A program made the translations under genes and the position numbers. Below are positions 36,123-44,755 of a stretch of DNA of 64,000 bases, one piece after another. Position 1 is the first letter of the stretch; every line of letters begins with the position of its first letter. The notes beneath the pieces were generated by a model that did not search any database, had not been told where the DNA came from, and was given only the letters and a program-made list of their open reading frames with translations. The stretch spans positions 2,418,001 through 2,482,000 of the forward strand of contig NZ_CP013387.1 in NCBI RefSeq assembly GCF_001523745.2, given 5' to 3'. The stretch is from Burkholderia mayonis (GTDB taxonomy: Bacteria > Pseudomonadota > Gammaproteobacteria > Burkholderiales > Burkholderiaceae).

Positions 36123-37544
36123 CTAGAACGGGCAATCGGTAAACAGATCGAGCACCTGCGTGAAGAACGCCCTTGCCTGAGCGTCGTCACGTAAATCGAG
36201 TCCGGCCGAATCGCCGCCGTACACGCCGCTCGACTTCGGACGCGCATTTGCGTGGCGTCTCGCGTATTCGACCGCTTCGCCGAGATCTGCCCGAAACCGC
36301 TCGACGACGCCCGGCTGCGTCTGCGGCCCGGTCACGCACATATGCAGCGCGTCCGGATGCTGGAGTCCGTTGAAGCGCCAGCCGTGCTGCCGCATGCAGT
36401 CGTTCACGTGATAGATATCGAACGCATCCGACACGAATGCGAAGCAGAACGTCGGCCTGCCGAGCACGCGCAACTCCGGGATCGCATGAACGGCGGCCTG
36501 CATGTCGAATGCCGTGTCGAAAATCGGCAGCGCGCGGGCCAGATACCCTTCGCGCCCGAGGCTGCGCAACGCCGCCCACGTCGCGGCGATCAGGCCGCCC
36601 GAGCGGCTGCCGGCCAAACCGGGCGAGCCGTACACGCCGCCCGCCCAGTCGGTCATCAGGTAGTACTGGTAGCGGCGAAAGCTCGCGTCGCGCCACGCAA
36701 GCACCGAGCCGCCCTTCGGTCCATAGCCGTATTTGTGCGTATCGGCCGATATCGACGTGACGCCCGGCAAGCGGAAATCGAAAGCCGGAATGTCAGGATA
36801 ACCAAGCGCCTCGCCCCAAGGCAGGATCCAGCCGCCGAGGCAGCCGTCGACGTGCAACCACACGCGCTTGTCGATCGCGATGTCCGATAGCGCGGCAATC
36901 GGATCGATCGTCCCGTACGGGTAATTGCACGCCGAGCCGATGATCATCACGGTGTCGGCGTCGATCGCATCGCGTACAAAATCGACGTCGACCCGCATCG
37001 TCTCCGGATCGATCGGCGCAACGACCACGTCGAAGCCGAACAGATGCGCGGCCTTGCGAAACGCCGGATGCGCGGACGCCGGCCAGATCATCCGCGGCCG
37101 CACGATTCCGCGCTCGGCGCGCGCTTTCTCGCGATAAGCGAGCGTCGCATTCAAAATGCTCTCCGTGCCGCCGAGGCTCAGCGCGCCGCATGCGCGATGC
37201 GCGCCGTCGTGCGCGGTCACCGCCTCGCCGTGCAACAATGCGACCGTCATCGCAACGATCTCGCTTTCCATCCGGTTCATGCTCGGACACAGGTCGCGCT
37301 GCAGCGCGTTGACGTGACTGAATAGTCCATACGCTTCGTTCAGGAACGCATAATGCTCGTGATCGCCGCAATACATCGTGCCCGAGCAGCGGCCGTGCTC
37401 CCATTTGCGGTCTTCGCGCGCGGCCATCGATTCCAGTTGCTCGAGCAGCCGCTCACGCGGCATCCCGTGTTCCGGAAAGCCATGCATCGCGCCGAATTCG
37501 GCGGCGTACGGGTAAAGCTGCTTGATGCCTTCTTCGAGATCCAT
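36123..37544 (-). CDS. PLP-dependent lyase/decarboxylase, sphingosine-1-phosphate lyase-like
   Basis: The protein has 473 residues. It is a fold-type I PLP enzyme of the group II decarboxylase/S1P lyase branch: GGTESI near 125-130, HVDGCLGG near 231-238 and the Schiff-base lysine K271 in SADTHKYGYGPKGG. B. pseudomallei encodes S1P lyases of this kind that can cleave host sphingosine-1-phosphate, and this gene falls in the matching chromosomal setting. I use the ATG at 37544 because of its AGGAGA ribosome-binding site; the ATG at 37610 lacks one. There is no N-terminal membrane anchor, unlike the eukaryotic enzyme. Substrate assignment is from resemblance only; glutamate-decarboxylase-like activity is the alternative. 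Confidence 0.82.
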   Translation of the reverse strand: MDLEEGIKQLYPYAAEFGAMHGFPEHGMPRERLLEQLESMAAREDRKWEHGRCSGTMYCGDHEHYAFLNEAYGLFSHVNALQRDLCPSMNRMESEIVAMTVALLHGEAVTAHDGAHRACGALSLGGTESILNATLAYREKARAERGIVRPRMIWPASAHPAFRKAAHLFGFDVVVAPIDPETMRVDVDFVRDAIDADTVMIIGSACNYPYGTIDPIAALSDIAIDKRVWLHVDGCLGGWILPWGEALGYPDIPAFDFRLPGVTSISADTHKYGYGPKGGSVLAWRDASFRRYQYYLMTDWAGGVYGSPGLAGSRSGGLIAATWAALRSLGREGYLARALPIFDTAFDMQAAVHAIPELRVLGRPTFCFAFVSDAFDIYHVNDCMRQHGWRFNGLQHPDALHMCVTGPQTQPGVVERFRADLGEAVEYARRHANARPKSSGVYGGDSAGLDLRDDAQARAFFTQVLDLFTDCPF

Positions 37545-37727
37545 GACGTTCTCCTGTGCGAGGCCGGCATCGACGCGCGAAGACTCGCCGACATCGAGTG
37601 CAATTTCCATACTCGCGCATTGCCGTTCGAATTAAGGCTGCCTAATTCACCGCTTAAAAATTTTCTGGACGCGCCATTCGATCACGCTATGCTTCGACTT
37701 ACATCCTAATAACAATTGGAAGATGTC

Positions 37728-38633
37728 ATGAAAAAATACGCATTGGCTTTGTTGTTGATGCTGTTTTCATCGATATCGGCAATGGCGGGGGCAATCATTC
37801 CGTCGGGCGGCACATTGGTCGCCGGACAATACGTGATGTCGAACAACGGCAATTTCGCATTCGGCATCGACGCGGTCACCGGCAAACTCTATTTCCATTA
37901 CAAGTTCCCGACGCGGGCGTGGGGCGCGAGCTCGGCGTCGCAACTCTTCGGCACGCAACCGGAAGGCGCGCTCTACGTGGGCAAAGGCGATCGGCTCGTC
38001 ATGCAGACCGACGGCAGGCTCGTGTTCTATTCCGGGAACGACGTCGTCTGGAGCAACTGGTATTTCGGACCCGCGCCGACCCCGGGCTCCTATGCGGTCG
38101 TCGAGGATTTCGGCGTCGTCGCGATCTATCCGCCGCAAGGCGGCTACCCGTCGTTCGTCTGGCCGTTCGCACACATCACGCCGAACGACGGCGCGGTCAA
38201 CACGGTCGCCGGCTATTCGTTCGGCATGAATTTCCCGATGCTCAACGGGCGTCAGTCGCTGCAGATCTTCAACAACGTCACCTATTACCTGTGGAACAAG
38301 AGCTTCACGTCGGACAGCGTCGCGATGCAGCCCGACGGCAATCTCGTCGTCTACGACAAGGGGCAGGCCGTCTGGTCGACGGGAACGTCGGGCAATCCGG
38401 GCGCCTACATGCTGTTGACGCCGGTCGGATTCGTGCTCGGCAAGCAATACAGCGGCATTCTCGCGAACGTGCCGTATCCGGTGTCCGTCGATCAATCGAG
38501 CCGCGCCAGCGGCCCGAACGATCCGAAGCCGAAGCCGGGCACGCCGCCGCCTCCGTCGCTCAATCTGCCGATCAACGCGAGCTGGAAGTGCTATTACGTC
38601 AAGGACTGGCTCGTGTGCTACGCACCCGGCTGA
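37728..38633 (+). CDS. Secreted bulb-type (B-) lectin domain protein
   Basis: The gene encodes 301 residues with a signal peptide cut after AMA (residue 20). The mature part has repeated beta-prism segments with the mannose-binding consensus QXDXNXVXY: QPDGNLVVY at 201-209 is intact, while QTDGRLVFY at 93-101 has Arg in place of the Asn. The end is Pro-rich, then a small cysteine-bearing tail (WKCYYVKDWLVCY). It should be exported and bind mannose-type glycans. A GGAAG ribosome-binding site precedes the ATG. It is divergent from the PLP lyase gene, sharing an AT-rich 183-base promoter region. Confidence 0.85.
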   Translation: MKKYALALLLMLFSSISAMAGAIIPSGGTLVAGQYVMSNNGNFAFGIDAVTGKLYFHYKFPTRAWGASSASQLFGTQPEGALYVGKGDRLVMQTDGRLVFYSGNDVVWSNWYFGPAPTPGSYAVVEDFGVVAIYPPQGGYPSFVWPFAHITPNDGAVNTVAGYSFGMNFPMLNGRQSLQIFNNVTYYLWNKSFTSDSVAMQPDGNLVVYDKGQAVWSTGTSGNPGAYMLLTPVGFVLGKQYSGILANVPYPVSVDQSSRASGPNDPKPKPGTPPPPSLNLPINASWKCYYVKDWLVCYAPG

Positions 38634-38732
38634 AGAACGTCCGATTGCGCATCGGCGGCTGCGCGCCGCCGGCGAAGCGGCCACGCGCGCCGCAAGCGAT
38701 GGGCGACGCCGACGGCCGATCCGTTCGCTCGC

Positions 38733-40298
38733 CTAAGCGCGCTGCAAGGCGCGGAAAATCGGCCGATTGCGCTTGAACGCCTCGACGAATTGCGCCGACA
38801 TCTCCGCGTAGATCGCCGCGTTCGCGCGATTCGGCTCATGGATGCTGCGAATCCGCACGCGTGCGCCGAACGCGTCGAAATCGAGCAAGCCGAGCCGCTG
38901 GAACGCGAGCAGCGCGGTTCCGACGCATGTCGTGTATTGCGGCTGCTCGACCCGATGAACCGGCGCGTTCAACACGTCCGCGACGATCTGCGACCACGCG
39001 TCCGATTCCGCGCCGCCGCCGTAGAACACGAAGTGCGAGAAGCGCCGTTTCGCGAACGCTTCGACGGGGCTGCGCAGCCAGCGCAGATTCATCGCGACGC
39101 CTTCGAGCACCGCGCGCGCGAGATGACTGCGTGTCGCATCAAGCCCGAGGTTGACGAAGCCGCCGCGCATCGACGCATCCGCGCACGGCGCGAGCGATCC
39201 CGCGAGCCACGGCATGAACATCACGCCGCCGCTGCCGGGCGGCGTCGCGTCGATCGCCATTTGCAGGCGTGCGAAGCAATCGTCGCGCGGCAGCGCGCCG
39301 AACGGATCGTCCGCATAGACCTGCTGCTCGATGAAGTGCTTCAACGCCGCGCCGCCGATGCCGTTTTCCGCCATCACGAAATACGTGTCCGGCACCGGGC
39401 TCGGCATGCTGAGAATCGCGTGACGGATATCGGTTCGCTTGAAGCGTACGTGCGCGATCATCACGCTCGAACTGCCGATCGACAGCGCCGCGTGCTCGCC
39501 CGCGAACGCGCGCGTGCCCATCCCGCCCGCTTGCGTGTCGTTCAGGCCCGCGACCACCAGCGTATCGCGCGACAAGCCGAGTTCGTTCGCGACGTCGGGC
39601 AGCACGCGGCCGACGATCGCGTCGACCGGCAGCAGTTCGGGGAGCTTGCCGGCGTCGATGCGCGAGTAATGGACGAGCCGCGGATCGTAGCGCGTCGCGT
39701 TCAGGCTGCGGTTGTCAATCGCGAGCGACATGAACGCCGTGCACTGGTTCGCGCACGCGCGTCCCGTGAAGCGCAGATTCAGATAGTCCATCGGCTCGAG
39801 AAACGTCGCGGTGCACGCATAGACGTCGGGCTTCGCGTACTTCAGATAACGCATGTGCGTGAGCGAAATCCCGCCTTCGACGGGCGGCAGCCCATGCACG
39901 CGCAGCCAGCGCCACTGCCGAAGCAGCGAATCGGCCCGCTTCGGATAATTCGCCAGGCCGCGCATCGCGCGCGGCGCGCCGCGCCGGTCGAGCCAGAGCA
40001 TCATGTTCGCGACGGGCGCGCCGTCGGCGCCGATCGGCACGATCGACGAATACTGGCTGCTGCATGCGATCGCGAGCACGTCGCGCGGCGCCACGCCCGA
40101 CGCATGCAACGCGAGGCTGCACGCATGCTTGACCGCGCGCCAGACTTCGAGCGGGTCTTGCTCGGCTCCGCCGCCCGGCATGCGCAGCGTCGCGACCGAA
40201 TCGTGCGCCGCCGCGACGACGCGCCCGGCGAGCGAAACAACTGCGGCCTTCGGGCCGCTCGTGCCAAGATCGATCGCCAGCACGCAGGGTTCCGCCAT
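38733..40298 (-). CDS. FGGY-family carbohydrate kinase (xylulokinase-like)
   Basis: The protein has 521 residues. The N-terminal phosphate loop LAIDLGTSGPKAAVV and the later GLNDTQAGGMG and FYGGGAESDAWSQI segments (FGGY signature region) define the FGGY kinase family, which phosphorylates sugars or polyols with ATP. Sequence flavour is closest to xylulokinase, but FGGY substrates are hard to call from sequence. The ATG at 40298 has an AAAGGAGA ribosome-binding site. No transporter or sugar-metabolism partner lies next to it, so its pathway is not visible here. Confidence 0.88.
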   Translation of the reverse strand: MAEPCVLAIDLGTSGPKAAVVSLAGRVVAAAHDSVATLRMPGGGAEQDPLEVWRAVKHACSLALHASGVAPRDVLAIACSSQYSSIVPIGADGAPVANMMLWLDRRGAPRAMRGLANYPKRADSLLRQWRWLRVHGLPPVEGGISLTHMRYLKYAKPDVYACTATFLEPMDYLNLRFTGRACANQCTAFMSLAIDNRSLNATRYDPRLVHYSRIDAGKLPELLPVDAIVGRVLPDVANELGLSRDTLVVAGLNDTQAGGMGTRAFAGEHAALSIGSSSVMIAHVRFKRTDIRHAILSMPSPVPDTYFVMAENGIGGAALKHFIEQQVYADDPFGALPRDDCFARLQMAIDATPPGSGGVMFMPWLAGSLAPCADASMRGGFVNLGLDATRSHLARAVLEGVAMNLRWLRSPVEAFAKRRFSHFVFYGGGAESDAWSQIVADVLNAPVHRVEQPQYTTCVGTALLAFQRLGLLDFDAFGARVRIRSIHEPNRANAAIYAEMSAQFVEAFKRNRPIFRALQRA

Positions 40299-40623
40299 CG
40301 CGTCTCCTTTCGCCGGGACGTTGGGGTACATGTTTGAAGCATAGTCGATGGAGCGCCGCGAAAGGGTTTGGCGGCGGCGCTTGGGATGCTCGCGATGGGA
40401 TGGACGCGCGCCCGAAAACGAGGCAACGGTGTGGACCGGTCAGCAGGACATTGGCAAGTACCGGGCAACAGCGGCATTGGGCGGTACGCGGACGATGACT
40501 CAACGGAGACGAATGTCCCGTTCGCGATCGTTGCGCATCTGGATTTTCTTTGTACCTCGAAACGCCTTTTGCCGGGAATTTTCCTTTGCCGCGTTCGCCA
40601 TCTCCACACCGGCGGCCCGGCGA
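40299..40623. other. Intergenic stretch between FGGY kinase and the sulfur-carrier cluster
   Basis: These 325 bases carry the kinase promoter and the end of the minus-strand arm of the cluster. I see no gene and no clear terminator. Confidence 0.4.
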
Positions 40624-41454
40624 TCAGATCGCAAATCGCTCGACGACCGTCGCGTGTTCGTGACTGCCCCCTACGCTCGATCGATAGATATGCACGAACG
40701 TGAGGCAATCTCCGATTCGATAGGCAGTCGAATGGATTTCGGCGGAATCAAACAGAAACAGCGGCCGGTCGATCTCGATCTCGATGCCGCCGAGGGGAGC
40801 GGCCAGCCCGGCCTGCAACTCACGGCGCTCCGCCGGCTTTGCCTCGAGGATCATCGCCTCGCGGGCGCTCGCGGCATTCGCGACGACTTCTATGTATGAC
40901 CACTGGTCCGCCGCTTCGGAATCGTGCCGGCAGATCCGGATGGCACGCGTCGCCGTGGCGATCGCCGATGCCGCCGACAATGCACCCAGCGTCTTGCGCA
41001 GCGGCCGCTCCACTGCGTCATTCGAGATCTCGTCGGGGAGGAACATGTCCAGCACCGCCCCCTCGACGCGAACCGGCATCGCGCCCAAGTCGCTGCCGTG
41101 CTCGATCGCGAGCGGCCGCATCGCGCACTGCAGATGCGCGAAGCGCTCGTCGCCGTTCATGAACTGGACGTCGCCGAGCAACAAATGACGCTTCTGGCGT
41201 ACCGATATCGTGCAATGCACCAGGAACTCGTCGGCCGAGAAGAAACTGAAGGGCCGTTCGTAACGGATGCTCTGCCGCACGACGACGACGCCGAATCCGA
41301 ATTCCCGAATGAGTTGCGGAAAGGGGCGCAGGTGATCCTTCAGCCATTGCGCCCAAACTCTCATTGTGCACGCCAGCACGCTTCGCGGCAGCAACTGGCG
41401 AGAATCGAAGAGACTCGTATCGTTGAGAACCTGCAGGGTGGAATAGCGCGCCAT
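40624..41454 (-). CDS. Hotdog-like acyl-thioester-binding protein (cluster gene)
   Basis: This is a 276-residue protein of unrecognised family. Two halves each show a helix packed on strands (for example QSIRYERPFSFFSADEFLVHCTISV and GGIEIEIDRPLFLFDSAEIHSTAYRI) reminiscent of the double-hotdog fold of acyl-ACP/acyl-CoA thioesterases. No catalytic residues can be named. It is the last gene of the minus-strand arm, starting 3 bases after the acyl-CoA dehydrogenase stop, so it is tightly coupled. Acyl-thioester handling next to the dehydrogenase would make sense, but this is an inference. Confidence 0.6.
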   Translation of the reverse strand: MARYSTLQVLNDTSLFDSRQLLPRSVLACTMRVWAQWLKDHLRPFPQLIREFGFGVVVVRQSIRYERPFSFFSADEFLVHCTISVRQKRHLLLGDVQFMNGDERFAHLQCAMRPLAIEHGSDLGAMPVRVEGAVLDMFLPDEISNDAVERPLRKTLGALSAASAIATATRAIRICRHDSEAADQWSYIEVVANAASAREAMILEAKPAERRELQAGLAAPLGGIEIEIDRPLFLFDSAEIHSTAYRIGDCLTFVHIYRSSVGGSHEHATVVERFAI

Positions 41455-41457
41455 TTT

Positions 41458-42693
41458 TCATCCCGTCGTCCGGCCCGCCGCGCGGGCAACCGCAAGCAAG
41501 CCCATATTGACCTCCAGCACGTCCTGCGAACCGGCGCCGGAGATCAATCCGCAGAAATCGCGAAGATACCGCTCGAACTGATTCGCATGCGCATAGCCGC
41601 GCGCGCCGGTGAGCCGAATGGAGTCGAGCGCGACGGCAATCGCATGCTCGGTGATCTCGTGCTTGGCCGCCGACACGATCTCCTCGAGATGATTGTTCGC
41701 CGCGTTCTGATCCAGCCAGTCCAGCGCGGGATCGACGAGCGCCTTCGAAATGTGAACCTTCATCTGCATCCGGCCGAGCCGGGCCTGAATCAGTTGCATG
41801 CTCGTCAGCGGCGCGCCGTGCCGGACAGTCTCCGACAACATCTTTACGCACTCGTCCACGATACGCTGCATGCGCCCGATTGGCGCGCAACACAGAATGC
41901 CGCGGCGCGGATTCAGAAAATTCTGCACGTGATCCAGGCCGTTCTCAGCGAGCAGCAACTGTTCCTTGGGCACGCGCACGGAATCGAAGCGAACCGCGGC
42001 AAGGCCGCTCGCGCGCAGGCCCATCGTCTCGATCGGCTGCACGTGAACGCCCGACGCATCCCGGTCGATCATGACGACCGCCATGTCGTCGGTGGCTTCG
42101 TTCATCACATACGTCATGTAGCTGTCGGCCATCGCACCGGCTGTCACCATGACCTTGGCGCCGTTCACCAGGTAGTCGCCGTGATGTGCGCGCAGCGTGC
42201 TCTTCATGCTGAACGCGTCCGCCTCTTCCGTATAGGCGAACGCGGCGAGCCGCTCTCCGGTGCAGACAGGCGCGACATAGCGCTCGATCAGCCCGGCATT
42301 GCCGCTCGTAACGAGCATGTTGGCCACGGACTGAAACAGGCTGATGTTCAACGCGAACGACGCGTCGTCGCACAGATAGCCCACACGTTCGAGTGCGTGC
42401 CCCCAACCCAGCAGCGACATGCCGAGGCCGCCGACGTGACGCGGCAACGACGCTCCGAGCAATCCGCGGCGGGCCGCCTCGGTCATCACCTCGCGCCGGA
42501 GCGTCGCGCCGTCCCTGTCCAGTTGTCCGGCCTCGTTCGACACCTTGTCGAGCAGATCGCCGGAGAACCGGTCGACCCAGCGGCTCGCCGCATCGCGCGT
42601 CGCGTCCTCGGGCGGCGGCAGTTCGAAGAGCCCGTCCGCGTGCCGCAACAAAGGCCTGCCCGGAGCGATCACGTCCAATTGAGGGGCGAGCAT
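41458..42693 (-). CDS. Acyl-CoA dehydrogenase family protein (cluster gene)
   Basis: The protein has 411 residues with the acyl-CoA dehydrogenase fold: the FAD-binding middle region (AAFAYTEEADAFSMKSTL), NGAKVMVTAGAMADSY, then the helical C-domain with LTGARGYAHANQFERYLRD. The first 60 residues are longer than usual. It should oxidise, or otherwise act with flavin on, a thioester or carrier-bound intermediate in the pathway. The ATG at 42693 overlaps the end of the sulfur-carrier gene and has a GGGAGG ribosome-binding site. The catalytic base cannot be fixed by eye. Confidence 0.88.
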   Translation of the reverse strand: MLAPQLDVIAPGRPLLRHADGLFELPPPEDATRDAASRWVDRFSGDLLDKVSNEAGQLDRDGATLRREVMTEAARRGLLGASLPRHVGGLGMSLLGWGHALERVGYLCDDASFALNISLFQSVANMLVTSGNAGLIERYVAPVCTGERLAAFAYTEEADAFSMKSTLRAHHGDYLVNGAKVMVTAGAMADSYMTYVMNEATDDMAVVMIDRDASGVHVQPIETMGLRASGLAAVRFDSVRVPKEQLLLAENGLDHVQNFLNPRRGILCCAPIGRMQRIVDECVKMLSETVRHGAPLTSMQLIQARLGRMQMKVHISKALVDPALDWLDQNAANNHLEEIVSAAKHEITEHAIAVALDSIRLTGARGYAHANQFERYLRDFCGLISGAGSQDVLEVNMGLLAVARAAGRTTG

Positions 42694-42698
42694 GCGCG

Positions 42699-42965
42699 TC
42701 AACCTCCCGCGATCGCGGTCAGGATCTCCAGCCTGTCCTCCTGCTTCAGGCATTGGCCGACTTGTTCAGGCGAAATCTGATGGCCGTTCAGAAACATGCG
42801 GTGCACCTTGCGAGGATGACCGGCCGAATCCAGCAGCACGTTGCCCATCGCGGGGAAGCGTCCCACCAGCAGTTGGATGGCCTCCTGAACCGTTTCCGCG
42901 GCCAGCGAGTGCTCACGCTGATATTGCGCGTATTTCTGCAGCACACCTGACAGTACGATATTCAT
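42699..42965 (-). CDS. MoaD/ThiS-type sulfur carrier protein (cluster gene)
   Basis: This is an 88-residue ubiquitin-like protein. It has the beta-grasp pattern, a late FLNGHQISPEQ strand-turn, DRLEIL and a free C-terminal Gly-Gly (TAIAGG). In MoaD, ThiS and QbsE/PdtH-type carriers this tail is adenylated by an E1-like enzyme and turned into a thiocarboxylate that donates sulfur. Because the Gly-Gly is already at the end, no JAMM protease is needed for maturation, and none is present. A GGAGGA ribosome-binding site precedes the ATG. Its E1 partner is encoded on the other arm of the cluster at 50662. A dedicated secondary-metabolism role is inferred from context. Confidence 0.88.
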   Translation of the reverse strand: MNIVLSGVLQKYAQYQREHSLAAETVQEAIQLLVGRFPAMGNVLLDSAGHPRKVHRMFLNGHQISPEQVGQCLKQEDRLEILTAIAGG

Positions 42966-43035
42966 GGCGAGTCCTCCGGATGGGGTCATGCTCGAACTAT
43001 GACAAAGCGATGCGAAACGGCGCCGATGTGCTTGC

Positions 43036-43869
43036 TCATCCGCCTGCGACCGTTCTTGCCGGGGTCAGGCGCCGGAACACCGCCTCGGCGAAATGGTCGG
43101 AATCGCGCTTCAGCGGGTGGAAATGCGGCGACAGGTATGCACGAGCGTACGTAAGCATGAACTGTGCGAAACGCTCGTCGACAAACATGAAGCGAAACCA
43201 CTGGGCATACGTGGATGGCCGCAACAGATCCGAAGACTGTGCGGCGAACCAGAAAGTGGTCGCGAACAGCACCCCGGTATAGAGCGCGAACGCGAGAACG
43301 CCGACGGCGATCCGGGTGACGTAGCCCACGCCGGCCGCGTCCGCGACGTCGTGGATCACGGCGCGATGTTCGATTTCCTCGGCGAAATGCCAGCTCAGCA
43401 GCAGGCCAAGTTCGCGGTTCGCCCGCGCGAAGTAATCCGGCCGACGCAGGCACATCTCGCCCATCAGCGTATTGAGATGCTCGAGCGCCGCGATCAACGC
43501 GATGCGCAGTTTCCGGCCGAGAAGCGGAAACAGGAACCGAAACACGAGAAAGCTCTCGACCTTGTGAAAGCCGCGGTACCGGAGGCCGACACGATCCAGA
43601 TAATCGCAGGCCTTCCGGTGCTGGACTCCGTGCGAGGCTTCCTGCCCCAGCCATGATTTGAGTTGGCGCAGCAGATGCTCGTCGCGTATCACGGGCAGAT
43701 AATCGCGCGCAATGGCGACGAACTCGAATTCGTCGCACAGCAGCATCGTGTACGCGTTGAACAGCGCCGTGCGGAATCGATCGCCGCCGAACCACAGGCG
43801 GCCTTCGACGACATCGAAACGCGGTCGAACCCGGCGAACCGGAATGACTCTGTCAGGTTGTGGGCACAT
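43036..43869 (-). CDS. PF10118-type metal-dependent hydrolase-like protein (cluster gene)
   Basis: This is a 277-residue helical protein. Conserved carboxylate and histidine patches typical of this family (GQEASHGVQHRKACDYL and LLLSWHFAEEIEHRAVIHDVAD) suggest a ferritin-like di-metal centre. A hydrophobic segment near 200-225 may be membrane-associated. The family is annotated as metal-dependent hydrolases, but its chemistry is poorly known, and an oxygenase-type role is possible. It sits between the TsaA-like gene and the sulfur-carrier gene on the same strand. The start at 43869 has no strong ribosome-binding site. Confidence 0.75.
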   Translation of the reverse strand: MCPQPDRVIPVRRVRPRFDVVEGRLWFGGDRFRTALFNAYTMLLCDEFEFVAIARDYLPVIRDEHLLRQLKSWLGQEASHGVQHRKACDYLDRVGLRYRGFHKVESFLVFRFLFPLLGRKLRIALIAALEHLNTLMGEMCLRRPDYFARANRELGLLLSWHFAEEIEHRAVIHDVADAAGVGYVTRIAVGVLAFALYTGVLFATTFWFAAQSSDLLRPSTYAQWFRFMFVDERFAQFMLTYARAYLSPHFHPLKRDSDHFAEAVFRRLTPARTVAGG

Positions 43870-43922
43870 GGCGATTATCGGGCGGCCGCTGCGGCGACCG
43901 GCTCCCTCACTCGGAAGGTTGG

Positions 43923-44399
43923 TTACAGGATGTAGTAGTCCTTCATGACCTCGTGGCTCCAGGCTGGCTGGCTGACCCTTCCGATCGGTCCGAACTCCTC
44001 CAGGTACGGCTTGATGTCCAGCACGGGCGTGCCGTCGACGGCATCGAGGCCCCTCACGCGTAAGGTTCGGCCTTCGACCGACAGCAACTGGCAGCGGGAT
44101 ACGCCGATCAGGTTCGGACGCCCTTTCGCGCGTTGCGCGAGAATCCCGATCTTCGGCCAATCGGCGCGCCCGCGCGGATGCCGCGCGCCCCGCTCGATCT
44201 CCTGCGAAGGCACCTTATTCAAGTGATAGACCACCTCGATGTGACTAAACGTATCGAGCCCCATCAGCGCATCGTCCGACAGCGCCGGCGAACCGATCGT
44301 GATCGTTGACTCGATCGCCCCCCAGTGATCGTCGATCAACTCGACACGCGGCGACGCCACCCTGCCGATCGGAACCATGGTGATTTGACTAGCCGACAC
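43923..44399 (-). CDS. TsaA/TrmO-type SAM-dependent methyltransferase-like protein (cluster gene)
   Basis: The protein has 158 residues. It shows the TsaA/YaeB (UPF0066) beta-barrel motifs GLDTFSHIEVVYHL, RGRADWPKIGILAQRAKGRPN and LDIKPYLEEF. TrmO members methylate N6-threonylcarbamoyl-adenosine in tRNA, and cluster-encoded relatives are likely to methylate small molecules. I choose a GTG at 44399 because a GGAGG ribosome-binding site precedes it and it overlaps the tautomerase gene by 11 bases; the ATG at 44378 is the alternative. It belongs to the minus-strand arm between the tautomerase and PF10118 genes. Confidence 0.78.
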   Translation of the reverse strand: MSASQITMVPIGRVASPRVELIDDHWGAIESTITIGSPALSDDALMGLDTFSHIEVVYHLNKVPSQEIERGARHPRGRADWPKIGILAQRAKGRPNLIGVSRCQLLSVEGRTLRVRGLDAVDGTPVLDIKPYLEEFGPIGRVSQPAWSHEVMKDYYIL

Positions 44400-44736
44400 T
44401 GAATACCTCCTCGTCTTCAACGCGGATGACTTGAACAAACACGGTGGAGAAACCGCACCCGAGCGCGGCGGCCAAGGTCGACCGCACCGCGGCCGCGATG
44501 CCCTGCACTCGCGCGGCGGAATGACTGCGGCGGCAGAAGATCCTGACAATCGGCCCCCCCCCCGGCTCTCGGTTCCAGTCCGCACGCCAGGCCAGTGCGG
44601 GATCGATGGGATGCCAGAACGCCCAGACTTTGTCGCGCGGGATGTCGGATACGGCGCACACAGCTTCGCAGACCTGCTGCAGAAGCGATGACACGCCGTC
44701 TCCAGTGTGTCGATGCAGGATGTGAATGACAGGCAT
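44389..44736 (-). CDS. 4-oxalocrotonate tautomerase-like protein with G10 tract (cluster gene)
   Basis: This is a 115-residue protein starting MPVIHI, so that Pro1 is exposed after Met removal as in tautomerase-superfamily enzymes. The second half carries FCRRSHS and a predicted beta-alpha repeat. It would catalyse proton transfer, dehydration or decarboxylation on a keto/enol intermediate. The coding strand has a run of ten G residues at 44554-44563 (encoding Gly-Gly-Gly), a slippage-prone tract. It starts 19 bases after the methyltransferase stop and overlaps the TsaA-like gene. Confidence 0.75.
   Translation of the reverse strand: MPVIHILHRHTGDGVSSLLQQVCEAVCAVSDIPRDKVWAFWHPIDPALAWRADWNREPGGGPIVRIFCRRSHSAARVQGIAAAVRSTLAAALGCGFSTVFVQVIRVEDEEVFSVG
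44554..44563 (-). repeat. Homopolymer of ten G (coding strand) inside the tautomerase gene
   Basis: Ten consecutive C on the given strand lie mid-gene. Loss or gain of one base would frameshift the tautomerase and uncouple the overlapping TsaA-like gene. Whether it varies in nature is unknown. Confidence 0.8.
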
Positions 44737-44755
44737 GGTCGGCTCGGAAATCGTC

